From DASRVA01 sp035687745 (GTDB taxonomy: Bacteria > Gemmatimonadota > Gemmatimonadetes > JACCXV01 > JAHWKZ01): 23,988 bases of DNA. The DNA lies in NCBI GenBank assembly GCA_035687745.1, contig DASRVA010000198.1:1-23988 (forward strand), given 5' to 3'. Of the stretch, positions 5,409 to 13,534 are shown one piece after another (position 1 is the first letter of the stretch; every line of letters starts with the position of its first letter). A model generated the notes under the pieces. The model ran no database searches. It worked only from the letters and a program-made list of their open reading frames with translations, and had not been told where the DNA came from. The translations under genes and the position numbers were made by a program.

Positions 5409-7339
5409 GGCCGGGAAGCGCCTGCACCTGCACCTGGCGTCTCCAGATGCCCCTTCACCCCCTCGATCACGTGGTGCGTGCTGAGCGGCAGCCCGCCGTA
5501 GTAGCGCACCGACGCCAGCCGCTCGGGGGCGACAGCGGTTTCGAGGAGAAGAAGCGACCGGAGCTGGGCGTCCCGGTTCTGCTCGACGACGAAGTTCACC
5601 TCGTGCGCCACCAGGAAATCGCGGACCGATTCGTCGAACGGAAACCCCCGTACCCGCAGAAAGTCCAGAGCGATCCCTTCCTCGGCGAGACGGTCCACGG
5701 CCTCGAGCACGGCGGCCCGGGGACTCCCGATGGTGACGATTCCGAGTCTTGAGCCTTGTGAGCCGCGCGACTGCCGTCTGTCATCACCACCAGCAGTGCC
5801 AACGGCCAGCCTGATCTCCGGCTCCGGCACCGCCTTCGCCGCCCCGGCGATCTTCCGGCCCAGCCGCTCCATGACCTCGACGTACTCCGCCGAATCTTCG
5901 GTGTAGGTCCCGTACTGCGTATGTCCGGATCCGCGCGCGAAGTAGGCTCCCTTGGGATGCGAGCCGGGCAGCGTCCGCGCCGCGATCCCATCCCCGTCGG
6001 AATCGAGATACCGGAAGTACTTCTCGATCCGCTCGAGCTCCTCCGGTCCCAGGACCTTGCCGCGGTCGGGCCGGTAGCCGTCGTCCCACTCGAGCGTCGG
6101 GCACATCCAGTCGTTCATCCCGATGTCGAGGTCCGACACCACGAACACCGGGGTCTGGTAGCGCTCGGCCAGGTCGAAGGCCTGGACCGCCATCCGAAAG
6201 CACTCCTCGGGATTGGCGGGGAAGAGCGCGATGTGCCTGGTGTCGCCGTGGGAGGCATAAGCGACCATCATGAGATCGCCCTGCTGGGTGCGGGTTGGCA
6301 TGCCGGTCGAAGGACCCGTCCGCTGGATGTCGAAGATCACGATCGGGATCTCGACGTAGTAGGCGAGCCCGATGAATTCGCTCATGAGCGAGATGCCGGG
6401 GCCCGCGGTCGGCGTGAACGCCCGCGCGCCTGCCCAGCCGGATCCGATCACGACGCCGACCGCCGCCAGCTCGTCCTCCGCCTGGACGATGCAGAAGCGC
6501 TTCTTCCCGGTCTCCGGATCCACCCGAAACCGCTCGCAGAAGCCGGTGAAGGCGTCCATCAGCGACGTAGCGGGGGTGATCGGGTACCAGGCTCCCACCG
6601 TGGCCCCGGCGTAGACGCAGCCCAGCGCCGCCGCCGTGTTGCCGTCGATCAGGATGTGGTCGCTCGTTGCGTCCATCCGCTCGAGACGAATGGGGAGAGG
6701 GCAGTCGTAGTGCTCGCGCGCGTAGTCGTAGCCCAACCGGATCGCCGTGTGGTTCGAGTCCAGCAGCGCCTTCTTGCGGCTGAACTTCTCCTCGAGCATC
6801 CCTTGGACGACGTCCATGTCGATGTTGAGGAAGGCCGCCAGCGCGCCCACGTAGGTGATGTTCTTCATGAGGACGCGCTCGCGGTCGCCCTGGAAGGCCT
6901 CCACGCACATCTCTCCGAGCGGCACCTCGAGAAAAGTCACGTCCTCGCGACGGAGCGAGTCGTCCATGGGCCACGAGGAGTCGTAGAGGAGCCATCCGCC
7001 GGGCCTGACCTCGGCGATGTCGCGCGCGTAGGTGGACGGGTTCATCGCCACCTGCAGGTCGAAGTGCGGCGTGCGCGCCGTGTAGCCCTCCCGGCTGACG
7101 CGGATCTCGTACCACGTGGGAAGACCCTGGATGTTCGAGGGGAAGACGTTTTTCCCAGTGACCGGGATCCCCATCCGAAAGATCGCCTGCATGAGGAGCC
7201 CGTTGGCGCTCGCCGAGCCCGTTCCGTTCACGGTGCCGATCTTGAACGCGAAGTCGTTGACCCGCTCGCCGGGCTCGCGGGGAGATGGCGCGCCGGCGCG
7301 GACCGGCGCGCCGAGGGTAGGCCTGCGGCGCTTGCTCAT
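5405..7339 (-). CDS. korA: 2-oxoacid:ferredoxin oxidoreductase, fused gamma-alpha subunit (KorA type)
   Basis: A 644-residue fused subunit of a 2-oxoacid (probably 2-oxoglutarate):ferredoxin oxidoreductase, which converts the acid and CoA to acyl-CoA, CO2 and reduced ferredoxin in the cytoplasm. Residues about 30-210 are the gamma domain ('IGTVNGTGSASANGLLMQAI'). From about 230 comes the alpha/pyrimidine-binding domain with 'WYPITPATSLMDAF' (251-264), 'TPTAGPGISLMSEFIGLAYY' (309-328) and 'FDIQRTGPSTGMPTRTQQGD' (336-355). Domain II ends with 'FVVEQNRDAQLRSLLLLETA'. The thiamin-pyrophosphate beta subunit KorB is required for activity but is not encoded downstream. The start at 7339 gives about 25 residues of unconserved leader, so a slightly later start is possible. 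It is the third gene of a minus-strand operon, 13 bases after the rhodanese gene. Confidence 0.9.
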   Translation of the reverse strand: MSKRRRPTLGAPVRAGAPSPREPGERVNDFAFKIGTVNGTGSASANGLLMQAIFRMGIPVTGKNVFPSNIQGLPTWYEIRVSREGYTARTPHFDLQVAMNPSTYARDIAEVRPGGWLLYDSSWPMDDSLRREDVTFLEVPLGEMCVEAFQGDRERVLMKNITYVGALAAFLNIDMDVVQGMLEEKFSRKKALLDSNHTAIRLGYDYAREHYDCPLPIRLERMDATSDHILIDGNTAAALGCVYAGATVGAWYPITPATSLMDAFTGFCERFRVDPETGKKRFCIVQAEDELAAVGVVIGSGWAGARAFTPTAGPGISLMSEFIGLAYYVEIPIVIFDIQRTGPSTGMPTRTQQGDLMMVAYASHGDTRHIALFPANPEECFRMAVQAFDLAERYQTPVFVVSDLDIGMNDWMCPTLEWDDGYRPDRGKVLGPEELERIEKYFRYLDSDGDGIAARTLPGSHPKGAYFARGSGHTQYGTYTEDSAEYVEVMERLGRKIAGAAKAVPEPEIRLAVGTAGGDDRRQSRGSQGSRLGIVTIGSPRAAVLEAVDRLAEEGIALDFLRVRGFPFDESVRDFLVAHEVNFVVEQNRDAQLRSLLLLETAVAPERLASVRYYGGLPLSTHHVIEGVKGHLETPGAGAGASRP

Positions 7340-7352
7340 CTCGGGGTCTCGG

Positions 7353-8162
7353 CTATCGACCTGTCGCTCTCTTCAGCTGCTCGAACGTCCCATCGAAGTA
7401 GGCGACGTTGTGAAAAGCCTCACCTACAATCGCCTCGGCTGCCAGCCGGGCCTGCTCGGCGGTACCGCCAAAGACGATGACACGGGTATTGTGGTCTTCC
7501 ATGGGCAAACGCCCGTCGTCCTTGGCCGCCTTCACCTCACCGGCATCCTTGCCGGAGCCGAGCCGATCGTGAGGGAGATTCCGCGCCCCGGGGATGCTGC
7601 CGGACCGAAACTCCTCCGCATCCCTGGCATCGATGAACACGGCCGAATCGTCTCTTTCGAGGACATAGCGAATCCCCTCGGGTTCGATCTGCGTTACGCC
7701 ACCCAGGGCTCTCCACACAGGAATGCCGAGCTGATACCGGCGCACATTCCGGTAGCCGGCATCGATCAGCTCTGCCGCAGTCCGCTTGCTCTTTCCACAG
7801 AACGGCCCGTTGCAGTAGAGCACGATGGGCGCAGACTTGTCGTCCTCCAGCAGTCGACCGATTTCGGTGACATCCGACACGTAGAGCGAGATTGGCGTGC
7901 CGGGCTTCTGGGAGACGTTGAGGGCACCGGGGATGTGACTCACCGAGTATTCCATGAAGGGGCGCACATCGAAGACCGTGGCCGTTTTCTCTTGCAGAAT
8001 GATCCGGAGCTCCTCCGTAGACACTTCCGGTGTGATCTGCTCCAGTTCTGCCAATGTCGCTCCGAAAATGTCAGCCGAGGATTGAGCACGAGCACCAGGG
8101 GGCGGCAGGACGAACAGGAGCGTGATGAAAGCAGGAACAAGGCAGCCTGGGCGTGCGATCAT
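7353..8162 (-). CDS. Exported two-domain rhodanese-like protein
   Basis: A 269-residue protein. Residues 1-26 form a signal peptide with hydrophobic 'FITLLFVLPPPGARAQ' ending at an A-x-A-like site. Rhodanese domain 1 (about 50-150) has 'TATVFDVRPFMEYSVSHIPG' and an active-site loop 'LYCNGPFCGKSKR' with Cys117. Domain 2 (about 160-265) has 'VFIDARDAEEFRSGSIPGA', but its loop 'VIVFGGTAEQAR' lacks the Cys, so only domain 1 should transfer sulfur. Its ATG overlaps the stop of the upstream GltD-like gene (ATGA), suggesting translational coupling. A periplasmic protein inside an otherwise cytoplasmic redox operon is odd, and its base composition looks less GC-rich than both neighbours, which suggests later insertion. 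Confidence 0.9.
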   Translation of the reverse strand: MIARPGCLVPAFITLLFVLPPPGARAQSSADIFGATLAELEQITPEVSTEELRIILQEKTATVFDVRPFMEYSVSHIPGALNVSQKPGTPISLYVSDVTEIGRLLEDDKSAPIVLYCNGPFCGKSKRTAAELIDAGYRNVRRYQLGIPVWRALGGVTQIEPEGIRYVLERDDSAVFIDARDAEEFRSGSIPGARNLPHDRLGSGKDAGEVKAAKDDGRLPMEDHNTRVIVFGGTAEQARLAAEAIVGEAFHNVAYFDGTFEQLKRATGR

Positions 8163-9991
8163 GCCGCCCCGGCCGGAATCTCGATCTGGAGGAGCGGCGG
8201 TCGGTGGACGGGCTCGGGGGTCGGCCGGTCGGCGTAGGGGATCAGGAGGTCGAACTTCCGCATGTCCCAGGCGGCGGTGGGGCAACGCTCGGCGCAGAGC
8301 CCGCAGTGGACGCAGATGTCCTCGTCCTTGAGCATGATGCGCCCGGTCTGGGGTAGTCTCTCGGACGCGAACAACGCCTGATCCAGGTTCTCCGCCGGAG
8401 CCGAGAGCCGCTGCCTCAGATCCTCCTCCTCGCCGTCCGGGGCGATCGTCAGGCAGTCGACCGGGCAGATGTCGATGCAGGCGTCGCACTCGATGCAGAG
8501 GCTGGTCGTGAAGTGGGTCTGGATGTCGCAGTTCAGGCACCGCTGGACCTCGCGCGCCGTCTGCTCCGCCGTGAAGCCCGTCTCGACCTCGATCTCGAGC
8601 TCCCGGAACCGTTCGGCCAGGTCGACGTGGATCATCTTCTGGCGGGGCGCCGGGTTGTAGTCGTTGTGGTAGCTCCAGGCGTGCATCCCCATCTTGGCCG
8701 AGATCAGGTTCATGCCGTAGGCCGGCCGCTCCTCCAGCGGGATTCCCCGGCAGCGGTTGTGGATCGAGATCGCGGCCTGGTGCGCGTGCTCGACCGCCCA
8801 GATGATGTTCTCCGGTCCCCACGCCGCGTCGCCGCCCACGAAGACGCCCTCGCGCGTCGTCTGGAAGGTCGTCCGGTCGACGACCGGCATGTCCCACTTG
8901 TCGAACTCGATCCCGATGTCGCGCTCGATCCACGGGAAGGCGTTGTCCTGGCCGATCGCGAGGAGGACGTCGTCGCAGGGGAGGACGGTCGTGCCGTGGA
9001 CCTCCATCTCGAGGCGCCCGTTCGATCCCTCGTGCCAGGAGACGAGCTCGAACTCCATCCCGACAAGACGGCCGTTCTCGACCACGAACCGCTTGGGGGA
9101 GTGGTTGACGAGGATCTCGACCTGCTCCTCCTCGGCGTCCTCGAGCTCCCAGGGCGAGGCCTTGAAGTAGGGGCGCTCCTTCCGGGCCATCACCTTGACG
9201 TCCCTGCCGCCCAGGCGCTTGGCCGTCCGGCAGCAGTCCATGGCGGTGTTTCCGACCCCGATCACGAGGACCCGCTCGCCGATCGAGTCGACGTGGCCGA
9301 AGTGGACCGACGCCAGCCACTCGATCCCGATGTTGATGTTGGCGGCGCCCTCCTCGCGGCCGGGGAGCTTGAGCTCCTTTCCCTTCGGGGCGCCGCTCCC
9401 GATGAAGACCGCGTCCCAATCCTCGTCGAGGAGCGCCTTCAGGCTCGTGACCGGCGTGTTGTACCGGACCTCGACCCCCATGTCGAGGATCATGTCGATC
9501 TCCTCGTCGAGGACGCGCGCGGGGAGGCGGAAGGCGGGGATGTTGATCCGCATGAGCCCGCCCGGGCGGGCGAGCTGCTCGAAGATCGTGCACTCGTAGC
9601 CCAGCGGCATGAGATCGTTGCAGACGGTGAGCGAGGCCGGCCCGGCGCCTATCAGCGCGATCCGCTTGCCGTTCTTCTGTGTGGGGATGGATGGAAGGCG
9701 GTCATCCGCCGGGTCGCGGTGATCCGCGGCGACGCGCTTCAACCGGCAGATCGCGACCGGCTTCCCATCCACCCGCGTCCGCCGGCAGGCGGGCTCGCAC
9801 GGGCGGTCGCAGGTGCGGCCCAGGATTCCGGGAAAGACGTTGGATTCCCGGTTCAGCCAGTACGAGTCGGTGAAACGCCCCTGCGCGATCAGCCGGATGT
9901 ACTCGGGGACGTTCGTGTGGGCGGGGCACGCCCACTGACAGTCCACCACGCGGTGGTAGTACTTGGGATTGGTGACGTCGGTGGGCCGCAC
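8159..9991 (-). CDS. GltD-like FAD/NAD(P) oxidoreductase with C-terminal 2x[4Fe-4S] ferredoxin domain
   Basis: A 610-residue flavoprotein of the glutamate-synthase small-subunit/NfnB group. The N-terminal Fe-S domain has Cys18, Cys22 and 'CDRPCEPACRR' (Cys61, 65, 69). The FAD-binding site is 'IALIGAGPASLTVCNDL' (GAGPAS 115-120) with 'RPGGLMRINIPAFRLP', the NAD(P)-binding site 'VLVIGVGNTAMDCCRTAKRL' (245-250), and the second FAD contact 'GVFVGGDAAWGP'. Two ferredoxin motifs follow at the C-terminus: Cys499/502/505/509 and Cys560/563/566/570. It probably passes electrons between ferredoxin and NAD(P)H, likely partnering the KorA complex encoded after it. Start is GTG, with GGGAGG upstream. It is the first gene of the minus-strand operon and overlaps the next gene by ATGA. 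Confidence 0.92.
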   Translation of the reverse strand: MRPTDVTNPKYYHRVVDCQWACPAHTNVPEYIRLIAQGRFTDSYWLNRESNVFPGILGRTCDRPCEPACRRTRVDGKPVAICRLKRVAADHRDPADDRLPSIPTQKNGKRIALIGAGPASLTVCNDLMPLGYECTIFEQLARPGGLMRINIPAFRLPARVLDEEIDMILDMGVEVRYNTPVTSLKALLDEDWDAVFIGSGAPKGKELKLPGREEGAANINIGIEWLASVHFGHVDSIGERVLVIGVGNTAMDCCRTAKRLGGRDVKVMARKERPYFKASPWELEDAEEEQVEILVNHSPKRFVVENGRLVGMEFELVSWHEGSNGRLEMEVHGTTVLPCDDVLLAIGQDNAFPWIERDIGIEFDKWDMPVVDRTTFQTTREGVFVGGDAAWGPENIIWAVEHAHQAAISIHNRCRGIPLEERPAYGMNLISAKMGMHAWSYHNDYNPAPRQKMIHVDLAERFRELEIEVETGFTAEQTAREVQRCLNCDIQTHFTTSLCIECDACIDICPVDCLTIAPDGEEEDLRQRLSAPAENLDQALFASERLPQTGRIMLKDEDICVHCGLCAERCPTAAWDMRKFDLLIPYADRPTPEPVHRPPLLQIEIPAGAA

Positions 9992-10038
9992 CGGCCCTCC
10001 CTTCCGAGATTCCCGCCGACCTTGAATGTACCGGAAGA

Positions 10039-11085
10039 CTACTGCCGGACCAGCTCCACCCGTCGATTCTTGGCGCGCCCCTCCTCTGTGTCGTTGGGGG
10101 CCACCGGCGCCAGCATCCCTACGCCCGCCGCCGTCAAGCGGGCGGCCTGGACGCCGTGTTTCGTCTTCAGAGCATCCACGACGGACGCGGCCCGCCGCCG
10201 GGAGAGATCCGTGTTGTAATCGAAGCCACCGACGTTATCGGTATGCCCGACGACGTACAGCTTCAGCGTCGGATCCTGTTCCAGGAGCCCGGCGATCTCC
10301 TGCAACGTCGGTTCGGACTCCGGCTTGATGTCCGTCTTGTCCGTGTCGAAGTGGATTCCGTACAGGGCCACACGGCCGGTGGCGGCGATATCCTTGGCCA
10401 TGGCCGCAGCATCGACCGTCACCATGCCCGTCTCCATGGGCACGGTTTCGATCACATCCAGCAGGACGAGCGCGTGGTCCTTCGTCTCAGGGAAATGGTC
10501 GAACGTCTCGGTGGCGACGTAAACGGAAGCGTACACGTCGCCTTCCGGGCGCGAGAGCCTGGCGGCGAGATACCTCTGGTCTCTGGGAAAGTTGAAGGCG
10601 TACTCGGAAATCTGGCCCGGCACGCCGCTGGCGCCGGGCGGGGCATCGTTCAGTTCTCGCTCATTGTCGTAGAGGTAGTGCTCCGACAGCCATCCGTCCT
10701 CGCCGCCGCATTCCGCGCCCGAGCAGGAATAAAGGTTCTGGAAGCCGGCCTTCTGCAGCTCCTGCTCGTAGTTGCGCAGCACTTCCAGCGGAGAGCGGTT
10801 CTCGGGTGCCACGTAGAGGATGCGGGTCACGCGCCCCTCGATGCGCTGGCTCTCGGTCGGCTCGACCTCGATCCCCCTTTCCGTGTCCAGGCGCCTGATC
10901 GGCCCCAGCGGAATCACGAACTCGTCGAACTCGCGAGCGTCGTGGGCGAGGATGATGGATCCGGCGTAGCGCGAGATCAATGGGTGGTCCTGGCTTCCGG
11001 TCATGTTCCGGAGCTGGGCGCGACCTTCCGGGGCGGCGAGGAGCGTCAGGACGACAGCGAGGAGCGGGGATCCTGCGGCGCGCAT
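10039..11085 (-). CDS. Exported DUF4892-OmpA family envelope protein
   Basis: A 348-residue protein with a signal peptide at residues 1-24 ('LLAVVLTLLAAPEGRAQ'). Residues about 30-220 match the DUF4892-type domain: 'DHPLISRYAGSIILAHDARE', 'RVTRILYVAPENRSPLEVLR' and 'GFQNLYSCSGAECGGE'. The C-terminal OmpA peptidoglycan-binding domain spans about 235-348: 'ALYGIHFDTDKTDIKPES', 'YVVGHTDNVGGFDYNTDLSR', 'RRAASVVDAL' and 'AKNRRVEL'. It should be outer-membrane or periplasmic and hold the envelope to murein. The ATG at 11085 has AGGGGG upstream and begins the signal peptide; longer in-frame starts add unrelated residues. It lies 47 bases upstream of the GltD-like gene and in the same direction, but probably has its own role. 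Confidence 0.9.
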   Translation of the reverse strand: MRAAGSPLLAVVLTLLAAPEGRAQLRNMTGSQDHPLISRYAGSIILAHDAREFDEFVIPLGPIRRLDTERGIEVEPTESQRIEGRVTRILYVAPENRSPLEVLRNYEQELQKAGFQNLYSCSGAECGGEDGWLSEHYLYDNERELNDAPPGASGVPGQISEYAFNFPRDQRYLAARLSRPEGDVYASVYVATETFDHFPETKDHALVLLDVIETVPMETGMVTVDAAAMAKDIAATGRVALYGIHFDTDKTDIKPESEPTLQEIAGLLEQDPTLKLYVVGHTDNVGGFDYNTDLSRRRAASVVDALKTKHGVQAARLTAAGVGMLAPVAPNDTEEGRAKNRRVELVRQ

Positions 11086-11165
11086 GTGTACCCCCTGGCT
11101 GGATGGTCGTTGGACGATTCTGGATGAATCTTCGGGACCCGGCTCGGCCGTGGCAAGCTCACGGC

Positions 11166-11195
11166 TTGCTGAGGACCCGGATCGTTGTCTAAGAT
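11166..11195 (+). promoter_or_regulatory. Predicted promoter of the SnoaL-like lipoprotein gene
   Basis: TTGCTG (11166-11171) and TAAGAT (11190-11195) with an 18-base spacer, giving a leader of about 40 bases before the ATG at 11244. It stands between two divergent genes. It matches the sigma-70 consensus at 4 of 6 positions in the -35 box (TTGACA) and 4 of 6 in the -10 box (TATAAT). Confidence 0.4.
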
Positions 11196-11243
11196 CCTCC
11201 CCGGAACCGACCACACTCCCACCCAACCGAGCGAGGACTGAGA

Positions 11244-11846
11244 ATGGTCAAGCTACCGAGATCTCTATCGCTGCTCGCGGCCCTGGGGCTCCTCGCCGCG
11301 TGCCAGACCGAACCCGCCGAGCAGACCGGCGCCACCGAAGAGGCCGCCGCAACCGATGCGGCGACCGTCCGGGCCGAGATCGAGGCCATCAGCGACCGCT
11401 TCGAGCAGGCGATGCTGGCCGAAGACGCGGCCACCCTCGGCACCTTCTACACCGACGACGCGGTCCTCCTCCCGCCCGGCGCCCCGCGAGCCGAAGGGCC
11501 CGCGGCCATCGAGGCCATGTTCGCCTCGTGGTTCGAGCAGATACCGGCGCCCGAAGGCTTCACGCTGACGACCGACGACCTGCAGCTCGCCGGATCAGGG
11601 GACATCGCCTACGAGGTGGGGACCTACACCTCGAGGGGCACGTCGCCCGAGGGCGAGGCCTACGACGAGACCGGAAAGTTCGTCGTCGTCTGGAAGAACG
11701 TGGACGGCGAATGGAAGGTCGCGGCCGACGCGTGGAACGGCGACGCGCCGATCCATATGGGCGAGGGCGCGGCCGAGGCCACCGCGGCGCCGGAGGCGAC
11801 CGCGCCGGAAGCCACCGCGCCCGTCGAGGAGCCGCCGGCCGAGTAA
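11244..11846 (+). CDS. Lipoprotein with SnoaL/DUF4440-like (NTF2-fold) domain
   Basis: A 200-residue lipoprotein. The signal peptide 'MVKLPRSLSLLAALGLLAAC' ends in lipobox L-A-A-C with Cys20. A short Ala/Glu/Thr linker leads to an NTF2-fold domain at about 42-165: 'IEAISDRFEQAMLAEDAATL', 'FYTDDAVLLPPGAPRAEG', 'AIEAMFASWFEQI' and the final strands 'KFVVVWKNVDGEWKVAADAW'. These are typical of DUF4440/SnoaL-like proteins, whose members may be small-molecule binders or isomerases. The tail consists of three near-identical 'EATAP'-like repeats and is probably unstructured. The ATG has GAGG nine bases upstream. It precedes the puuD-like gene by 55 bases and is probably transcribed with it. Function is not predictable beyond the fold. 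Confidence 0.87.
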   Translation: MVKLPRSLSLLAALGLLAACQTEPAEQTGATEEAAATDAATVRAEIEAISDRFEQAMLAEDAATLGTFYTDDAVLLPPGAPRAEGPAAIEAMFASWFEQIPAPEGFTLTTDDLQLAGSGDIAYEVGTYTSRGTSPEGEAYDETGKFVVVWKNVDGEWKVAADAWNGDAPIHMGEGAAEATAAPEATAPEATAPVEEPPAE

Positions 11847-11901
11847 GGCGGGGGGGACCCGAGGGGAGCCCTAGCCCGGCGCTTCGACGGAAGGGGCGTT
11901 T

Positions 11902-13149
11902 CTGGAAGCGTACCTCTGGCAATGGCTCCAGCTGGGCGCCCGCTGGCTGCACGTCGTGGCCGGGGCCGCCTGGATCGGAACGTCCTTCTACTTCAACTGG
12001 CTCAACCACCGCCTGAGACCGCCCGGGGCGCCCCGCCCGGGCGTCTCGGGCGAGTTGTGGTCGGTGCACGGCGGCGGCTTCTACCAGGTCGAGAAGTACT
12101 CGATCGCTCCGGACCGCCTGCCCAGCCATCTCCACTGGTTCAAATGGGAGGCGTACGCCACCTGGCTGAGTGGCGCGGCGCTTCTCATCCTGATCTACTA
12201 TCTCGAGTCCGGCTACCTGCTCGGGTCGGCCTCCGAGATCGGCCGCGGGACGGCGATCGGACTCGGCGTGGCGACGATCGCGGGCGGGTGGCTGGTCTAC
12301 GACCTCCTCTGCCGGTCGCCCCTGTCGCGGAGGCCGGCCCTTCTGGGCGCGGTCCTCCTCGCGGTCGTCCTGGCGGTGGGGGTCGGCCTTCCGCGCGTCC
12401 TCTCACCCCGCGCCGCCTTCATTCACCTGGGAGCCATGATCGGCACCTGGATGGCGGCCAACGTCTTCTTCGTCATCATCCCCGGGCAACGCGCGATGGT
12501 GCGGGCGATGGAGGCCGGCCGGCCCCCGGATCCCGAGCGGGGCCGGCGGGGCGCCCTGCGCTCCCTCCACAACAACTACCTGACGCTCCCCGTCCTGTTC
12601 TTCATGGTGAGCGTCCACTACCCGGTCGTCTACGCGAGCCCGCGGTCGTGGATCGTCCTGCTCGCGGTGCTCCTGGCCGGTCCGGCAATCCGGCACTTCT
12701 ACAACCTGCGCCATTCGGAAAGGCCGTCCGTGTGGCTCCTGCCGGCGGCGGTGGCCGGGATCCTGCTGGCGGCCTTCCTGGCCGCCCCGAGCCCGGACGC
12801 GCGGTCGATCGCCGGGACCGCCGATCCCGCCGGGCCGGGTGTTGCGGACGGCGTGGCCGAAGCCATCCTCGAAGCCCGTTGCGCGCCATGCCACTCCGAG
12901 CGCCCGACCCATCCCACGGCTCCGGTTGCGCCGCTCGGCGTCGTCCTCGACACCTCGGCCCAGGCGCGGAATCTCGGCGAGCGCGTCGCGGCCCAGGTCG
13001 AATCGGGCGTCATGCCGCTCGGCAACCTGACCGGCATGACCCCCGAGGAGAGGGCGGTTCTTCTCCGTTGGCTCCGGCAGGAGCCCTTTACAGGAACCGG
13101 CGGAGACGGAAGATTGGGCCCGGACCGGCCATCCTTTGGGGGGAAGTGA
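11902..13149 (+). CDS. puuD: PuuD-like membrane urate hydroxylase with C-terminal cytochrome c domain, CTG start
   Basis: About 415 residues. The N-terminal membrane domain carries 'WLHVVAGAAWIGTSFYFNWL', 'SVHGGGFYQVEKY', 'HWFKWEAYATWLSG' and several further transmembrane segments up to about 300, matching the cytochrome-linked urate oxidase PuuD family (urate to 5-hydroxyisourate). The C-terminal cytochrome c domain has C-A-P-C-H at 327-331 and a candidate axial Met about 40 residues on ('GVMPLGN'). The family's N-terminal stretch 'EAYLWQWLQLGARWLHVV' is encoded in frame upstream of the first GTG (11956). The only plausible initiator for it is CTG at 11902, with GAAGGGG five bases earlier; the frame is closed by a TAG at 11872. 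No other purine-catabolism gene is in the window. The stop overlaps the next gene as TGATG. Confidence 0.85.
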   Translation: MEAYLWQWLQLGARWLHVVAGAAWIGTSFYFNWLNHRLRPPGAPRPGVSGELWSVHGGGFYQVEKYSIAPDRLPSHLHWFKWEAYATWLSGAALLILIYYLESGYLLGSASEIGRGTAIGLGVATIAGGWLVYDLLCRSPLSRRPALLGAVLLAVVLAVGVGLPRVLSPRAAFIHLGAMIGTWMAANVFFVIIPGQRAMVRAMEAGRPPDPERGRRGALRSLHNNYLTLPVLFFMVSVHYPVVYASPRSWIVLLAVLLAGPAIRHFYNLRHSERPSVWLLPAAVAGILLAAFLAAPSPDARSIAGTADPAGPGVADGVAEAILEARCAPCHSERPTHPTAPVAPLGVVLDTSAQARNLGERVAAQVESGVMPLGNLTGMTPEERAVLLRWLRQEPFTGTGGDGRLGPDRPSFGGK

Positions 13150-13532
13150 TGCCACCCGTAGAGATCATCCTCGCGCGCCAGCTCGCGAGCTACCTCTCCG
13201 TGCCCATCTTCGTCGTCGATCCCGATGGAGACCTCGTCTTCTACAACGAGCCCGCCGAGCGCATCGCCGGGACCCGGTTCGACGAGACGGGGAAGATGTC
13301 GATGGAGGAGTGGTCGACCGTGTTCGAGCCGACCGATGAGGCCGGTATTCCGATCCCCCCCCGCGAGCTGCCGCTCGTCTCGACCCTCGAGACCCGCCAG
13401 CCCGCCCTCCGGTCCCTCTATATCCGCGGGCTCGATGGCGAGCTCCGCAGGATCACGGTCGTCAGCGTGCCGCTCCTGGCCCAGGGGAAGCGCTTCGTGG
13501 GCGTGCTGGCGTTCTTCTGGGAGGTGAAGTAG
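13149..13532 (+). CDS. Small stand-alone PAS-like domain protein
   Basis: A 127-residue soluble protein. Residues 10-120 resemble one PAS domain: 'LSVPIFVVDPDGDLVFYNEP' followed by 'AERIAGTRFDETG', the helical 'SMEEWSTVFEP' and the closing strands 'LRRITVVSVPLLAQGKRFVG'. PAS domains bind ligands or mediate partner contacts. No output domain (kinase, cyclase, helix-turn-helix) is attached, so it would act as an adaptor or a free sensor. Its ATG overlaps the puuD stop (TGATG), so the two are translationally coupled. It is immediately followed by the MBL-fold gene, whose Shine-Dalgarno sequence lies in its last codons. The three genes form a compact cluster that may share a process. Confidence 0.75.
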   Translation: MPPVEIILARQLASYLSVPIFVVDPDGDLVFYNEPAERIAGTRFDETGKMSMEEWSTVFEPTDEAGIPIPPRELPLVSTLETRQPALRSLYIRGLDGELRRITVVSVPLLAQGKRFVGVLAFFWEVK

Positions 13533-13534
13533 CC

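Noticed and set aside
5921..7480. Long plus-strand open frame (519 codons) antisense to korA
   Set aside because: High-GC shadow of a clear KorA gene; Arg/Gly/His-rich with no recognisable domain.
8163..9593. Minus-strand extension of the rhodanese frame to a 746-codon fusion
   Set aside because: The upstream portion is an out-of-frame shadow of the GltD-like gene; the signal peptide and ATGA overlap place the true start at 8162.
8513..10219. Plus-strand open frame of 568 codons antisense to the GltD-like gene
   Set aside because: Complementary-frame shadow; low-complexity Asp/Val/Arg composition and no motif, while the minus strand has complete FAD and Fe-S motifs.
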